Of a stretch of 64,000 nucleotides of DNA, positions 62,706 to 64,000 are shown piece after piece. Positions within the stretch are counted from its first letter, which is position 1, and every line of letters starts with the position of its first letter. Below the pieces are notes generated by a model. It saw only the letters and a program-made list of their open reading frames with translations, searched no databases and was not told the origin of the DNA. Origin of the DNA: Epithemia pelagica (Eukaryota > Bacillariophyta > Bacillariophyceae > Surirellales > Surirellaceae); the NCBI GenBank assembly GCA_946965045.2, contig OX337242.1:1178001-1242000 (forward strand), written 5' to 3'. Both the position numbers and the translations under genes were made by a program.

Positions 62706-64000
62706 TCAACTGCTGGTTTTCGTCCGCATCCTCAATATTCGGAACTGTTTTCCTCCATTTTCTCTCAGCGTTTTAATGACTTTGTCATACTCAATACCTT
62801 CGATTGGTTTATTGTCAATGGCCACAATTTCATCCCCACGTCTTCGAAATGGCTGTGGTTTCATGCACATCACAGCAGATTTTTTGCCATCACTCAATTG
62901 TCTATAACCATTGAAACATGGTACACCATTGATCTCAGTTATAATGAGACAAAGTCCTTCAGGGGTGACCGGTACCCTGGCAATGTAGAATGTGTATGCC
63001 GGGACCTTCATTTTCGATCCATCCGGTGAAAAGGCTTTAGGTATAGAGATAGGAGGCAGTCGAGATTCATTCGCTTCAGAATCTTTTGAGGACGTGAAGA
63101 CTTCATTAGGTTTTCCCGGCAGGGCAGCCTTCGATGAATGATGGTGAGGGAGATCTACCTCGCTTGTCCTGGGATTCCGCGAAGACTCCCTCTCCTGTAC
63201 GATGTGATTCTGAACAGGTGGACCATATCCCCAAACAGGTTGAACATATAGTGACGAATTCATCATGCTTCCATGAACTGACCATGTTCCATTATGCTGC
63301 TGGAAGCTAGGGAAAGGTGGTGGATGAACATAGGAGGGAGTCGTGGTCTGGTGTTGACTCAAAGGCCGCAGTCCAGCTGGTGCAGCATACGTTGTCGGCC
63401 AATGAGGCGGTGCCAAATGTGTTGTCTGTTGAATATGTGGCCCAGCAAACTTTGTCTGTGGATTGTGATCTATTTCATAGGTAACTACCAACGTAAGAAA
63501 ACAAACTGTGGATGTATCAAATTGTACAAAACAACATACCTTGCATTGTGTTTCTAATCGCTCCGACCGCGTGCAAGAGTGACTTATCCCCATTCCCTTC
63601 AGGGCCCCTTGAACCGATGCCAATCCCAGCAGCATTTGGAAACATGGCTTGGACGCCTGAACCATTGGTGGGTTGAAAAGAAGCATTGGTGCCTCGATGC
63701 ACATATTTCGTTGCTTCGACGACGTTCAGCGGTGCAACAGCAGTTCCAGAAACACACGCATAATCAATAGTTGATGTTGGCAACGCTTTGTTTTCCATTG
63801 GATGTGTGGCAGGTGTTTCTTGAAGGGTGCGGTTTTTCAATCCTATCGCCTCCTGTGGTTGAAGAGATCCATTGGACGTGTCAACCAAGCTTGCCTTGCC
63901 GAGAATTCTTGGTGGAAAAGCAGTTGCGTCGTGAGAGGTTCCTTTTAAAGTCGTTAACCGTGAAGTTGAAGTTGGGTTTCTTGAAGCAGCGGTGGGAGGG
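62706..64000 (-). CDS. PDZ-domain protein (5' end beyond window)
   Basis: Two exons in the window: 64000-63540 (open to the right edge) and 63484-62706; intron 63485-63539 (55 nt, GTATGT donor, TTGGTAG acceptor). The splice joins IRNTMQ to VTYEIDHNPQTKF. No start codon is convincing inside the window, so the N-terminus lies outside. The protein is disordered, P/H/T/N-rich, for at least 280 residues. It ends in a PDZ domain of about 95 residues: FYIARVPVTPEGLCLII, NGVPCFNGYRQLSDGKKSAV, FRRRGDEIVAIDNKPIEG and a final IKTLRENGGKQFRIL. PDZ domains bind short C-terminal peptides. The partner is unknown. Confidence 0.75.

Overview
This is nuclear eukaryotic DNA, most likely from a raphid pennate diatom; genus and species cannot be fixed from sequence alone. 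The clues are: (i) a Copia retroelement whose gag-pol remnants resemble the diatom CoDi group; (ii) two proteins with bipartite plastid presequences that have the diatom-type Phe after the signal-peptide cleavage site; (iii) short GT-AG introns of about 55-111 nt; (iv) long low-complexity S/T/P/Q/N-rich proteins; and (v) all three stop codons used as ordinary gene ends. No rRNA, tRNA, CRISPR array or bacterial operon structure was recognised.

Layout. 1-5.1 kb: a disordered protein ending in two SH3BGR/glutaredoxin-like domains, then a PEX22-like peroxisomal membrane anchor. 5.8-7.5 kb: a decayed reading frame and a small secreted-protein candidate. 7.9-14.7 kb: a minus-strand SMP-30-like beta-propeller gene split by a 5,420-bp non-autonomous Copia element, with two 757-bp LTRs that look almost identical and a 5-bp target duplication. 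14.9-22.3 kb: an atypical kinase, two tandem two-TM paralogs (the second with an in-frame TAG) and a kinesin-like protein. 22.8-28.4 kb: an MFS transporter, an arginase and an unknown conserved protein. 28.7-30.5 kb: a Crinkler/RHS-type P-loop NTPase-nuclease frame broken only by three nonsense codons. 31.3-40 kb: a coiled-coil protein, a plastid-targeted coiled-coil/SAP-like membrane protein, a GtrA-like membrane protein and a charged unknown protein with one in-frame TAA. 40.6-48.7 kb: UBP6/USP14 with a UIM-like insert, FAM32A, a putatively N-myristoylated coiled-coil protein and a PPR-like organellar protein. 50.4-57.3 kb: a bZIP-like basic-region protein, a disordered nuclear-looking protein and a plastid DUF1995 protein with one in-frame TAA. 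57.3-62.7 kb is gene-poor, with a 32-bp perfect inverted-repeat pair 1.7 kb apart, a hairpin and a (TGG)n satellite. 62.7-64 kb: a PDZ protein that runs off the right edge.

The genes do not form one pathway. Themes are proteostasis (UBP6, PEX22), organelle function (two plastid proteins, PPR, arginase) and genome turnover. The most notable pattern is a set of loci whose frame is continuous except for isolated stop codons; the clearest is the NTPase-nuclease gene. Starts were moved to ATG where the open frame began at TTG or GTG, and introns were placed by GT-AG signals plus frame continuity; neither has transcript support here.
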